Position numbers and translations under genes: made by a program
NCBI RefSeq assembly: GCF_004368965.1
Contig: NZ_SORO01000001.1
Location: 1,458,001-1,522,000 of the forward strand
Length of the DNA: 64,000 nt
Origin: Leptospira meyeri
Lineage (GTDB): Bacteria > Spirochaetota > Leptospiria > Leptospirales > Leptospiraceae
Direction of reading: 5' to 3'
In this document: piece after piece, positions 1-8,950 of the stretch
Position numbering within the stretch: the stretch's first letter is position 1
How the letters are laid out: every line of letters starts with the position of its first letter
Notes under the pieces: generated by a model
The model's database searches: none
Told to the model about the DNA's origin: nothing
What the model saw: the letters and a program-made list of their open reading frames with translations, nothing else

Positions 1-1517
1 TGGAATTGGGTTCCAATTATCCGTTTGTTTATCTATCCGAACTGGTAATCGATATCCAGAACCAAAATTTCCGGATCAACAAAACGGAATTCACTGTAGA
101 GAAAATTAAACAAAAAATAAATCGACCGGCAACTTTTGAATCCTTTCAGTTGGAGTCTTTTTCTAACGAACCAAAGGATATTTATTGGATATCTGATTTT
201 TATGCAAAAAACCATCATTTTTTAGTCGCCATCCCTTACATCGAATATCGAAATTCAGTCCACCAAACTGTTGTTTGGCTAATAGTAACACTCCTATTCT
301 CCTTATTTACAATCTTCATGTTGTATCCTGTTTTACACAAAACAAGTATTGTTTACCCTTTAACGAGGTTACTTGCAGGGATCCGAAAAATGCATTCTGG
401 GGATTTGTTCGTTACTGTCAAAGTATCCAGCAGAGATGAAATCGGTGAGTTATCCAATAGCTTTAATGAAATGATTTCGATTGTACGTGATGCAAGGTTA
501 CAATTGGAACAAAAAATCGAAGAAAGAACGGAATCCTTAAACCAAACTATCTTAGAACTTAGAGAAACCCAAGAACAACTTTTACAAGCAGAGAGAATGT
601 CCACTCTTGGAAAAATTGCAGCCAGTGTGGCTCACGAAATCAATAACCCACTAGCAGCGATTAAAGGGAGTATCCAATTTATTAAAGATGGGCAGATGAA
701 TGTGATCAGTTCTGAAAAAACGGAAATGGTAATTTTAGCAGAACAATTTTTAGAAGATTTTAAAACCCAAAAACGCTCTGAAGTCACTTCCCGGTTCAAA
801 AGAAAAAAAGAACTCATTGCATTTTTTAAATCCAAATTAGTTCCCGATCCCATTTCTTTGGCAGACACATGTTTCGACTTTAAAATTGAAACCATTCCGG
901 AAGAATACCAAAAGTTATTTGATTCAGAAGAAGGAAGAAACACCTTCCAATCGAAACTCAACGATTTTGTCATTGGGTTTCATTTAGGGATTATTGAAAC
1001 AGCAGTTGAACGTGCATCCAAAATTGTTTTTGCCTTAAAACACCATTCTTATTCGGGCCCAAAAGAATCCCAAAAATTTCTCTCTCTGAAAGAAGGGATC
1101 GATTCAGTTCTTGCTATGTATTCTACTAGTTGGAAACAAAACATTGAGATCGATTGGAAAACCAGTGGAGATCCGGTGGTTTTAGGACATGCCGACGAAC
1201 TCGTGCAAGTTTGGACCAACCTGATCTACAATTCCATCCAAGCTTGCCCCAAAGAAGGAGGTGTAATCCGAATTTTTCTGAAAGAAGAGGAAACGAATGC
1301 CCTCATCACAATCGAAGATAATGGAAAAGGAATCTCTTCAGACATCCTTCCTCGCATCTTTGAGCCATTTTTTACCACCAAAGAATTGGGAATGGGCACT
1401 GGACTAGGCCTTTCCATCGTCCAAAAAATCATACAAAACCACAACGGAAGCATCCAAGTGGAGAGCGAACCGGGCAAAACCCTATTCACAATCCGCATCC
1501 CCCTAGCAAAATCCTAG
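1..1517 (+). CDS. Membrane sensor histidine kinase, 5' end outside window
   Basis: Two-component sensor kinase; the frame is open to the left edge, so the N-terminus is missing. Counting from the TTG at 6: residues 1-85 are the end of an extracytoplasmic sensor region, 88-110 a membrane helix, about 112-165 a HAMP linker, 165-200 a coiled coil, and the phospho-acceptor His is H210 in VAHEINNPLAAIK. The catalytic domain has an N box (N406, N409), G1 box DNGKG at 438-442, an F box (IFEPFFTTK) and G2 box GTGLGLS at 464-470, so it should be active. About 100 residues (roughly 225-328) separate the His helix from the second dimerisation helix, far longer than usual. No response regulator lies downstream inside the window. 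The ligand is unknown. Confidence 0.93.
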   Translation, partial: ELGSNYPFVYLSELVIDIQNQNFRINKTEFTVEKIKQKINRPATFESFQLESFSNEPKDIYWISDFYAKNHHFLVAIPYIEYRNSVHQTVVWLIVTLLFSLFTIFMLYPVLHKTSIVYPLTRLLAGIRKMHSGDLFVTVKVSSRDEIGELSNSFNEMISIVRDARLQLEQKIEERTESLNQTILELRETQEQLLQAERMSTLGKIAASVAHEINNPLAAIKGSIQFIKDGQMNVISSEKTEMVILAEQFLEDFKTQKRSEVTSRFKRKKELIAFFKSKLVPDPISLADTCFDFKIETIPEEYQKLFDSEEGRNTFQSKLNDFVIGFHLGIIETAVERASKIVFALKHHSYSGPKESQKFLSLKEGIDSVLAMYSTSWKQNIEIDWKTSGDPVVLGHADELVQVWTNLIYNSIQACPKEGGVIRIFLKEEETNALITIEDNGKGISSDILPRIFEPFFTTKELGMGTGLGLSIVQKIIQNHNGSIQVESEPGKTLFTIRIPLAKS

Positions 1518-1532
1518 GTTTCAGTCCTAAAG

Positions 1533-1555
1533 ATTGTCAGAGAAACCCTGACAAT
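1533..1555 (+). terminator. Hairpin after the histidine kinase, weak terminator candidate
   Basis: Eight-base arms ATTGTCAG (1533-1540) and CTGACAAT (1548-1555) with a 7-base loop lie 15 bases after the kinase stop. No clear T-run follows, so Rho-independent termination is only a possibility. Confidence 0.3.
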
Positions 1556-1600
1556 GGCAAATTTATGTTAAAAATTTGTCTAAATTTGTAAAAAAATTTC

Positions 1601-1627
1601 TTGTCAATCTTTTGCCAAACTTATAAA
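1601..1627 (+). promoter_or_regulatory. Candidate sigma70 promoter for first hydrolase paralog
   Basis: TTGTCA at 1601-1606 and TATAAA at 1622-1627 are separated by 15 bases and lie about 37 bases before the chosen ATG at 1664. The spacer is short; this is a motif match only. Confidence 0.3.
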
Positions 1628-1663
1628 ACAATGGGAACACACGTTCAGAAACAGGAAAACAAA

Positions 1664-2470
1664 ATGCGAACCATACTAGCAACCATCACAGCATTTCTCT
1701 TAGTGGGATCCCTAAGTGCCCAAACATACACAGTCTTTATCCATGGAAAATCAGACAAAAACCACAATGGTGTTGGTACAACTGACGTTAACAGCTACTG
1801 GGGTTCTTCCGTTAATTCTGTAGGTGGAACAAGAATTTTTATTGGTTATGATGGAACAAGCGACCCAAGATCATATGGATCTTCCAGAGCACAAACAAAC
1901 ATTGCAACTGGGCTCACAAACTATTGCAAAGGTTCTAACTCTTGTAAGATTGTTTGCCACTCAGCTGGTTGTTATGCCATCGAATATTGGTTATCGAACC
2001 TTGGTTCCACTGCGTCTGCGAAAGGTTTCAACCTAACAAAAGTCACTGCCCTTGCAGCCGCTTCCGGTGGATCAGAACTTGCAAATGCCCTTAATGGAAT
2101 CACTTTTGGATTTGGTGGGAACGCAATGGATAAATCTCTCATTGTCACTACCGCTCGTGGAGCCTTCAATCACAACAACACTGCTGGTGTTGCCGTAAAC
2201 CACGTTCCTGGTTACAAAGGTATGATTGGTGCATCACTCATCCTTCCTGGAGAAGATGATTATGCTGTCGCATACCACTCTTCTTGTGGATACAACCGTG
2301 CTGGTGGCCTAAACAAATGCCAATCTTCTCTCACTCAATATGAAGGGCTCTGGCCTTTCGGATCTAACAAAACATACAACCAATACAGTGGACACTATCG
2401 TGCTCCGTCTGTTTCTTCAACAGGACTTTACCTCGACCACGGACAAATCAAAACCGAGGGTTGGAGATAA
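1664..2470 (+). CDS. Secreted alpha/beta-hydrolase-like protein, paralog 1 of 3
   Basis: A 268-residue exported protein. The ATG at 1664 follows an AGGAAAAC ribosome site and begins a clean signal peptide (MRTILATITAFLLVGSLSAQ, likely cut after the Ala or Gln near residue 20); an in-frame TTG at 1601 would spoil it. The mature part starts with a strand and an HG motif (FIHGKS) as in lipase/esterase oxyanion holes, then carries CHSAG around S100, which resembles a nucleophile elbow with Cys in place of the first Gly. D198/D199 and H259 (LDHG) could complete a triad. Six cysteines (88, 94, 98, 103, 208, 219) suggest disulfides in the periplasm or outside. Substrate unknown. Two close paralogs follow in tandem. 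Confidence 0.75.
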   Translation: MRTILATITAFLLVGSLSAQTYTVFIHGKSDKNHNGVGTTDVNSYWGSSVNSVGGTRIFIGYDGTSDPRSYGSSRAQTNIATGLTNYCKGSNSCKIVCHSAGCYAIEYWLSNLGSTASAKGFNLTKVTALAAASGGSELANALNGITFGFGGNAMDKSLIVTTARGAFNHNNTAGVAVNHVPGYKGMIGASLILPGEDDYAVAYHSSCGYNRAGGLNKCQSSLTQYEGLWPFGSNKTYNQYSGHYRAPSVSSTGLYLDHGQIKTEGWR

Positions 2471-2512
2471 GTTTTTTAGGAATCATTTAAAGAAAGGAAA
2501 AGGAAAAAAGAG

Positions 2513-3319
2513 ATGCGTAGCTCAATCACAACAATACTTGCGATGCTGTTTGCAGGATCGCTCAGTGCACAAACTTACACTGTGTTCATTCACGGTAAGT
2601 CAGACAAAAACCACAATGGCGTGGGAACAACAGACGTAAACGGATACTGGGGATCTTCTACTAGCTCCGTTTCTGGATCTAAAATTTTCATCGGATATGA
2701 TGGAACTTCTGACCCAAGAACTTACGGAACCGCTCGTGCACAAACAAACATTGCGACTGGGCTTACAAACTATTGCAAAGGTACGAACTCTTGCAAAATC
2801 GTTTGTCACTCCGCAGGGTGTTATGCGATTGAGTATTGGTTGTCTAACCTTGGTTCTACTGCATCGTCAAAAGGATTTAATCTTACAAAGGTAACGGCTC
2901 TTGCTGCTGCTTCCGGTGGATCAGAACTTGCTTCTGCTCTGAATGGAATCACTTTTGGATTTGGTGGAAATGCAATGGATAAATCGCTTATCGTTTCCAC
3001 TGCTCGCGGTGCCTTCAATCACAACAATACTGCTGGTGTTGCCGTAAACCACGTTCCTGGTTACAAAGGTATGTTTGGTGCTTCTGCTATCCTTCCTGGA
3101 GAAGATGATTATGCTGTCGCATACCACTCTTCTTGTGGATACAACAAAGCTGGAGGCCTCAACAAATGCCAATCTTCTCTTACACAAAGTGAAGGAATCT
3201 GGCCTTTCAATTCCAACGTTACTTACACACAATACAGCGGACACTACCGTGCTCCGTCTGTAACTGCGACTGGTCTTTACCTCGACCACAGCGAAATCAA
3301 ATCAGAGGGATATCGGTAA
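2513..3319 (+). CDS. Secreted alpha/beta-hydrolase-like protein, paralog 2 of 3
   Basis: 268 residues, same architecture as the preceding paralog: signal peptide ending SLSAQ, FIHGKS motif, CHSAGC putative nucleophile elbow, GEDDY acid region, C-terminal LDHSEIKSEG His. All six cysteines are kept. It starts 42 bases after the upstream stop, with AAAGGAAAAAAGAG before the ATG, and no promoter or terminator between them, so paralogs 1 and 2 are probably one transcript. At the DNA level its first half matches paralog 3 and its second half matches paralog 1, which points to gene conversion. Substrate unknown. Confidence 0.75.
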   Translation: MRSSITTILAMLFAGSLSAQTYTVFIHGKSDKNHNGVGTTDVNGYWGSSTSSVSGSKIFIGYDGTSDPRTYGTARAQTNIATGLTNYCKGTNSCKIVCHSAGCYAIEYWLSNLGSTASSKGFNLTKVTALAAASGGSELASALNGITFGFGGNAMDKSLIVSTARGAFNHNNTAGVAVNHVPGYKGMFGASAILPGEDDYAVAYHSSCGYNKAGGLNKCQSSLTQSEGIWPFNSNVTYTQYSGHYRAPSVTATGLYLDHSEIKSEGYR

Positions 3320-3356
3320 GTCGCCGAATTCTCCTTCTTTCTCTTCATGAGAAAGG

Positions 3357-3389
3357 AAAAGGTCAGCCATTTCGGTTGGCCTTTTTTTT
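3357..3389 (+). terminator. Rho-independent terminator after paralog 2
   Basis: GGTCAGCC (3361-3368), loop ATTTC, GGTTGGCC (3374-3381), then eight T; A residues on the left flank extend the stem. This ends the transcript of paralogs 1 and 2, so paralog 3 needs its own promoter. Confidence 0.85.
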
Positions 3390-3407
3390 GCCTTCTTCGT
3401 ATATAAT

Positions 3408-3448
3408 TTGACATATTTGACTTATTTATGGTATTTGTGTCGTAATAT
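3408..3448 (+). promoter_or_regulatory. Candidate promoter region for paralog 3
   Basis: TTGACA (3408-3413), TTGACT (3417-3422) and TAATAT (3443-3448) lie between the terminator and the ATG at 3473. Spacing is not ideal (20 bases for TTGACT to TAATAT), so the exact elements are uncertain, but a promoter is needed here after the strong terminator. Confidence 0.35.
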
Positions 3449-3472
3449 AGAAAATCAGGAAAGGGAAAAAAA

Positions 3473-4255
3473 ATGCGAAGAACCATCACCACTGTACTTG
3501 CGATGCTGTTTGCAGGATCGCTCAGTGCACAAACATACACCGTGTTCATTCACGGAAAATCAGACAAAAACCACAACGGCGTGGGAACAACAGACGTAAA
3601 TTCGTATTGGGGAACCTCTGCGAATACCGTTTCTGGATCTAAAATTTTCATTGGATATGATGGAACTTCTGATCCTAGAACTTACGGAACTGCCCGTGCG
3701 CAAACAAACATTGCGACTGGACTTACAAACTATTGCAAAGGGTCCAACTCTTGCAAAATCGTTTGTCACTCCGCAGGGTGTTATGCGATTGAATTTTGGT
3801 TGTCAAACCTTGGTTCGACTGCATCTGCAAAAGGATTCAATCTTACAAAAGTAACAGCTCTTGCTGCAGCTTCTGGTGGATCGGAACTTGCTTCTGCACT
3901 GAATGGCGTAACGTTTGGATTTGCTGGAAATGCGATGGATAAGTCTCTCATCGTATCCACGGCTCGTGGGGCATTCAATCACAACAACACTGGTGGAATT
4001 CAGATCAACCATGTACCTGGTTACAAAGGTGCATTCGGACCATCTGCAATCCTTCCAGGAGAAGATGACTATGCTGTGGCATACCACTCTTCTTGTGGAT
4101 ACAACCGCGCTGGTGGGCTTGATAAATGCCAAACTTCTATCGTGAGTGGAAGCACTACTTATACACAATACACTGGACATGTGAGAGCACCTTCTCTAAC
4201 AGCAGCTGGATTGTATAAGAATCACAGTGAGATTAAAAACGAAGGAACTCGTTAA
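3473..4255 (+). CDS. Secreted alpha/beta-hydrolase-like protein, paralog 3 of 3
   Basis: 260 residues. Signal peptide ends SLSAQ; FIHGKS, CHSAGC, GEDDYAVAYHSSCGY and the C-terminal NHSEIKNEG His are conserved. It lacks about eight residues in the segment after the sixth cysteine (the EGLWPF region of paralogs 1 and 2 is replaced by a short VSGS turn), and has D-to-N beside the C-terminal His (NHS instead of DH). AGGAAAGGG precedes the ATG. It follows a terminator and so is probably transcribed separately. Function is inferred only from the hydrolase-like motifs; no known family name is certain. Confidence 0.75.
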   Translation: MRRTITTVLAMLFAGSLSAQTYTVFIHGKSDKNHNGVGTTDVNSYWGTSANTVSGSKIFIGYDGTSDPRTYGTARAQTNIATGLTNYCKGSNSCKIVCHSAGCYAIEFWLSNLGSTASAKGFNLTKVTALAAASGGSELASALNGVTFGFAGNAMDKSLIVSTARGAFNHNNTGGIQINHVPGYKGAFGPSAILPGEDDYAVAYHSSCGYNRAGGLDKCQTSIVSGSTTYTQYTGHVRAPSLTAAGLYKNHSEIKNEGTR

Positions 4256-4274
4256 TTCGTTTGTCTGACAAAAA

Positions 4275-4337
4275 AACCTTTGGTTTCTAGCCAAAGGGTT
4301 CGACTGAAAGGCTGAAAATATTTTCAGCCTTTTTTAT
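4275..4337 (+). terminator. Double-hairpin terminator between convergent genes
   Basis: A first hairpin pairs AACCTTTGG (4275-4283) with CCAAAGGGTT (4291-4300). A second has perfect 12-base arms, AAAGGCTGAAAA (4307-4318) and TTTTCAGCCTTT (4321-4332), followed by a T-rich stretch. It lies between paralog 3 and the convergent RND gene and can end the plus-strand transcript. Confidence 0.85.
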
Positions 4338-4377
4338 TTTAAGATTAAATTGTATCATTCGAATTCAAAACCAAAAA

Positions 4378-7300
4378 CTAACCGTGTTTGATCACACCTT
4401 GCCTTGATTTCCCAATCAACCAATAATACATGACAGGAACCGCAAATCGACTGAGAACTGTGGCCGCAATTTCACCAAACATAAGTGAGATGGCAAGACC
4501 CTGAAAAATTGGATCAAACAACATGACAAAGGATCCAACCACCACAGCTGAGGCAGTCAGTAACATCGGTCGAAAACGAACTACACCTGCATGGACAACA
4601 GCTTCTTTAAGTTCTACACCTTTTTTGATTTCACCTTCGATAAAATCGACGAGAATAATGGAGTTTCGAACAATGATCCCAGCTCCCGCAATAAATCCAA
4701 TCATAGACGTTGCCGTAAAATAAGCACCCATTGCCCAGTGACCTGGTAAAATTCCAATAAGAGAGATAGGAATCGGTGCCATAATCACAAGGGGGACAGT
4801 GTAACTTTTGAACCACCCAAGAACCAAAACGTAAATGAGTAAAATCACAACAGCAAAAGCACCACCAAGATCACGGAACACCTCATAGGTGATAAACCAT
4901 TCGCCGTCCCATTTGATCACAGGTTTTGTTGTATTCCAAGGTACATCAGCGGTTTGTGTTTCATATTTGATTTTAGGAGCAAGTTTTAACATCCCATAAA
5001 CGGGAGCTTCTTCTGCACCTGAAAGTTCGCTCATCACATAGTTAACCGGCTTTAGATTCTTACGAAAGAGTGCCCTATCTTCTTCCTGATACACATTTCC
5101 CAAAACTCTTTCCGAGGAAACAACTCCGGATTCCATAGACATAATATTTTGGTTTTGAAATGGATTTTTTGATCCGCGTGCGCTCTGAACCACGGAGAGG
5201 TTTACTGATACTTCTTCCGGCTCTTCCGCTGTCGCCAAACTGACCAGAGGTGATTCAGAAAAAAGAATGGAACCAGTATAAGCTAAGGCAGAGGTTTTGA
5301 TTCCAAATAGTCCAGACTTTTCGAAATCAATCGGATAGACTAATTTTGGGCGACCATTTCGAAGAGAGGTATCCAAATCCACAACGCTTGGTTCTTCTTT
5401 GAAAACTTTGTATATTTCTTCTGTCACACGTTTTCGCTCCAAAGCAGTAGGTCCATAGACTTCAGCTACCATTGTTGCCATCACCGGTGGCCCTGGAGGG
5501 ATTTCCAAAACTTTAGTCACTGCACCGTAACGTTCACCAAACTTTTGTATATCGGATCTTAAAACTTCGATGACCTCATGGCTTGATTCTTTACGTTCAT
5601 TTTTGTTCTTTAAAATCACCTGCAAATCATTCATCGAATCGAGGTTACGAAGAAAGGAATGTTTCACCATTCCAGAAAAAGAAAACGGAGCAGCTTCTCC
5701 TGCAAAAATTTGAATTTTTTCTACATTGGGATTTTTCAAAAGAATTTTAGTTAATTCTTCTGAATGACTCATACTTTCTCTAAGTGTTGTTTCTGATTTA
5801 TAATCTAACAATACCTGAAACTCTTCTTTGTTATCGAAGGGCAACATCTTTACTTTTACCCACTTAAACCCAACAAAAGCCATCGAAAGAAGTAACAATC
5901 CAATGGTGACAGCGCCAAATACAGCTGCATTCTTTTTGAATCCTAACAACCAATTCATAAAACGGATATAAATTTGGTCGAGTTTGGATATTTTATGTTC
6001 GCTGGATCCATTTTCCACATGAGAATGATTTTCTTTTAGTAACCTCACAGATGCCCAAGGAGTGATGACAAAAGCAACAATCAAAGATAAAATCATCGCA
6101 AGACTTGCTCCCACGGGAATTGGTTTCATGTAAGGACCCATAAGCCCTCGAACAAATGCCATAGGCAAAATGGCAGCTATCACTGTAAATGTTGCAAGGA
6201 TGGTAGGATTCCCTACTTCTGAGACGGCAACCAGTGTTGCTCGAATGATTCCCAACTTTGGATTTTCTTCCAAATGCCTTTCTATATTTTCCACAACAAC
6301 TATGGCATCATCCACAAGAATCCCAATGGAAAATATTAGAGCAAATAAAGTCACACGGTTGAGTGTGTATCCGAGGAAATAATAAATGGCCAAGGTGAGT
6401 GCTAGTGTCACTGGGATCGCTATGGCAACGACAAGAGCAGATCTCCATCCCATCCAGAGCGCAATGAGAATCGTAACAGAAATGGTAGCGATTAAAAGGT
6501 GTTCAATGAGTTCATGCGATTTATCTTCCGCTGTACTTCCATAATCACGGATCACACTCAAACGAATTTCTTTTGGTAAATCTTTTTGAAAGAGATTTGC
6601 CCTTTCTAACAAATCCTTTGATAAATTAACAACATTCGTACCTTTTCTTTTAGCAAAAACAATCGTGACAGCATTTCGTTTTCCTTCTCCCAAAGATTTA
6701 TCATACAATGCGGAAGATCTCGTTCTCTCTTCAGGCCCTTCTTCTACATTGGCTAGGTCCTGGATCCGGACCACACGACCTCCCCTCTGAGCAACAGGGA
6801 GTCTTTTGACATCTGAAATTTTCTTTAATACTCCGCCGACTTCCATGTCAAAAACGGAATCTGAAGACCAATTTTTTCCAGCAGGGATCAAAGCATCATT
6901 TTGTTTTAAACTTTCTGCTACTTCAATCGCAGTGACCCCGTAACGATTAAGAAGACTGGGGTCTATTTTCACACGAACGACTTTTTTTAATCCACCTAAC
7001 ATTTGTACAGAGGCTAAATCAGGGGTAGAAGAAAGTTCACGAGCAAGAGGAGCCACAAGTTGGCGAAGTGAATAATCATCCAAAGTGCCTGAACTAAAAC
7101 TCAATGCTAAAAATGGAACGTCATCAATGGAATAGGATTTGACCATTGGGCTCAGTGCATTTTTAGGAAGTGAATTCTTTAATTCCATCAACTTATGGTG
7201 AATCTTCACAAGTGAAGGTTCAATGGGTTCTCCCACTTTAAATCGAACGGTGATATAACTTCCATGCCATTTACTTGTTGAATAAACGTATTCGACACCC

Positions 7301-7557
7301 TCCAACCCCCAAACAGCACGTTCGATAACCTCAGTAACTTTCCGCTCTGTTTCTTCTGGAGAAAACCCTGGAGAAGGAATTTGGATATCTATCATCGGAA
7401 CCGAAATTTGTGGTTCTTCTTCTTTTGGTGTTAGGTAAACTGCGAAAACCCCCAAAACCAAACTTGCAATCGCTATCACTGGCGTAAGGCGTGAATGCAA
7501 AAAAGTTTCAGCAAGCCGACCTGCAAACCCTTTTCTAATTTCTTCCAATGGATTCAT
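4378..7557 (-). CDS. RND efflux pump, inner-membrane permease (AcrB/CzcA type)
   Basis: 1059 residues, normal length for an RND permease: N-terminal membrane helix, large periplasmic loop, helix block near residues 350-550, second periplasmic loop, C-terminal helix block. The proton-relay motif GILVDDAIVVVENIER in the fourth helix has the paired Asp of the drug-efflux (HAE) branch. The N-terminal PKEEEPQI and PGFSPEETERKV match the AcrB/AcrD/AcrF-like group often annotated as multidrug pumps. AAGGATCAA precedes the ATG; the start overlaps the end of the TolC-like gene by 23 bases, so the two are translationally linked. No periplasmic adaptor (HlyD/MFP) gene is nearby. The CstR-like regulator and palindromes upstream suggest induction by thiol, sulfur or metal stress; the substrate is inferred only. 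Confidence 0.92.
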   Translation of the reverse strand: MNPLEEIRKGFAGRLAETFLHSRLTPVIAIASLVLGVFAVYLTPKEEEPQISVPMIDIQIPSPGFSPEETERKVTEVIERAVWGLEGVEYVYSTSKWHGSYITVRFKVGEPIEPSLVKIHHKLMELKNSLPKNALSPMVKSYSIDDVPFLALSFSSGTLDDYSLRQLVAPLARELSSTPDLASVQMLGGLKKVVRVKIDPSLLNRYGVTAIEVAESLKQNDALIPAGKNWSSDSVFDMEVGGVLKKISDVKRLPVAQRGGRVVRIQDLANVEEGPEERTRSSALYDKSLGEGKRNAVTIVFAKRKGTNVVNLSKDLLERANLFQKDLPKEIRLSVIRDYGSTAEDKSHELIEHLLIATISVTILIALWMGWRSALVVAIAIPVTLALTLAIYYFLGYTLNRVTLFALIFSIGILVDDAIVVVENIERHLEENPKLGIIRATLVAVSEVGNPTILATFTVIAAILPMAFVRGLMGPYMKPIPVGASLAMILSLIVAFVITPWASVRLLKENHSHVENGSSEHKISKLDQIYIRFMNWLLGFKKNAAVFGAVTIGLLLLSMAFVGFKWVKVKMLPFDNKEEFQVLLDYKSETTLRESMSHSEELTKILLKNPNVEKIQIFAGEAAPFSFSGMVKHSFLRNLDSMNDLQVILKNKNERKESSHEVIEVLRSDIQKFGERYGAVTKVLEIPPGPPVMATMVAEVYGPTALERKRVTEEIYKVFKEEPSVVDLDTSLRNGRPKLVYPIDFEKSGLFGIKTSALAYTGSILFSESPLVSLATAEEPEEVSVNLSVVQSARGSKNPFQNQNIMSMESGVVSSERVLGNVYQEEDRALFRKNLKPVNYVMSELSGAEEAPVYGMLKLAPKIKYETQTADVPWNTTKPVIKWDGEWFITYEVFRDLGGAFAVVILLIYVLVLGWFKSYTVPLVIMAPIPISLIGILPGHWAMGAYFTATSMIGFIAGAGIIVRNSIILVDFIEGEIKKGVELKEAVVHAGVVRFRPMLLTASAVVVGSFVMLFDPIFQGLAISLMFGEIAATVLSRFAVPVMYYWLIGKSRQGVIKHG

Positions 7558-8947
7558 TTGATCCTTCCTTATTTGAAAATAATGATGTCTCTGTTCTTAC
7601 TTGTAAAACTGCGATTTCGGTTTCCATTAATACACGAGCCAATTCTAAAGACTTATTCAATGTTTCCGCAAACTGAATGGCGTTTATGGCTCCACTTTGA
7701 AAGAGTCTTTGCATATTTATAATTTGTTCGTCTTGGAATTTTACAGTTTCTTTTACCAACTCTAAACTCTCTTTGAGTGATAATTCTTTTTGAAAAAGAG
7801 ATTTTACATGTGCTTCTTCTTCTTTGGTTTTTTCTTCAATTTTTTTTAATGCTGCCTCTGCATTGAGTTTGGATTCTTCTACGACACCCATATCTTTAGG
7901 ATTGTATAGATTCATTTGCAGATATACTCCTGCTTGGTAGGCATTGGCAGTATTTCGACTTCCATGGTATCCATAGGCTTCCGAATAGGCTCCGACTTTA
8001 GGTAAAAACTTTGCCGTTTCCATATCGGCTTTGAGTCTTTCACCCTCTGCATATTTAATTTGTGCATTCATTTGGTTGGATCGTTCGTAACCAGTAGGGC
8101 GTTTGAAATATGTATCTAAAAACACATTCAAATCAGTTTCGACGGTCTCAATTTCAGAGGGAGGGAGATCAGAAAGAACATATAAGGTTTCTTTGTAATC
8201 ATTGATTTGTAGATCAGATTGTTTTTCTAAAACTGCGATTTGATTTTTGATCGACTTTAATGCAAGATAACCTGCATACCCAACTGGATTCCCTTTGTTA
8301 CCGAGTGAATAGTTGGATTGAAACCTTGATTCAATTTTTTTGATTTGTTCCAATCTTCGTTTGTATTCATTCAAAGATTGAATGGCTCTATAATAAAACC
8401 CTGATTGTGCAAACTCTCTGTCGCGGATAGCAAGCCACTCAAACTTAAGACCTGTAGTACGCTTTTCATTCATTGCAGCTAGAGTTTTCCCTGATCCACC
8501 TTCATACAGAGGTAAGTCCATTCCGAGAGTTCCACGAGAATAAGTATGACTTCCTGGATAATTGAGTGTATCTTTTGCAAAAAGATTCATTGTGTCCGAG
8601 TTTAATGTCGAATAAGGTTGGTTATTCGAATCCAAGAAATTTCCAGGTCTATATCTGGTAGAGGCTGTAGAAAAATCTGAATCTGTCGCACTTCGTTGGC
8701 TAAGTTTTCCCATAAAATTTAAAGTGGGATCGTTAGTTTGGAAAGTACGCAAATCGGTATAAACTCGAGGTAACCAATGTTTATCGGATCTATCCTTGGC
8801 AATTTCCCCTGCCTTCCATTCCAAATATTTGGATTTTCTGGCCGAAGAATTTTCTTCGATTCGCTTCCACAAATCATTAAACCCGACGGCCTCTGCAGAG
8901 AGAGCCATCGGACCTACCAAAAGCAAAAAGCTAATGATCGATTTCAT
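7535..8947 (-). CDS. TolC-like outer-membrane efflux channel
   Basis: 470 residues with a signal peptide (MKSIISFLLLVGPMALSAEA) and long heptad-rich helices typical of outer-membrane efflux proteins, including repeated segments around 185-260 and 380-460 that fit the duplicated alpha-barrel hairpins. It would form the outer-membrane and periplasmic duct for the RND permease encoded directly downstream (23-base overlap). Only three bases separate its start from the stop of the DUF2892 gene upstream, so the three genes form one operon. The family assignment rests on architecture and context rather than on a short signature. Confidence 0.87.
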   Translation of the reverse strand: MKSIISFLLLVGPMALSAEAVGFNDLWKRIEENSSARKSKYLEWKAGEIAKDRSDKHWLPRVYTDLRTFQTNDPTLNFMGKLSQRSATDSDFSTASTRYRPGNFLDSNNQPYSTLNSDTMNLFAKDTLNYPGSHTYSRGTLGMDLPLYEGGSGKTLAAMNEKRTTGLKFEWLAIRDREFAQSGFYYRAIQSLNEYKRRLEQIKKIESRFQSNYSLGNKGNPVGYAGYLALKSIKNQIAVLEKQSDLQINDYKETLYVLSDLPPSEIETVETDLNVFLDTYFKRPTGYERSNQMNAQIKYAEGERLKADMETAKFLPKVGAYSEAYGYHGSRNTANAYQAGVYLQMNLYNPKDMGVVEESKLNAEAALKKIEEKTKEEEAHVKSLFQKELSLKESLELVKETVKFQDEQIINMQRLFQSGAINAIQFAETLNKSLELARVLMETEIAVLQVRTETSLFSNKEGSNESIGRN

Positions 8948-8950
8948 TGT

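Larger units (their letters stand above)
1664..4255 (+). repeat. Tandem gene triplication (three paralogous hydrolases)
   Basis: Three direct copies of a gene of about 0.8 kb. Long identical DNA blocks are visible, for example around 2538-2575 with 3498-3535 (copies 2 and 3) and around 2175-2225 with 3025-3075 (copies 1 and 2). This arrangement favours unequal crossing-over and gene conversion. Confidence 0.9.

Noticed and set aside
1601..1663. TTG start for the first hydrolase paralog.
   Set aside because: It would put 21 polar residues before the signal peptide, and it overlaps the promoter candidate.
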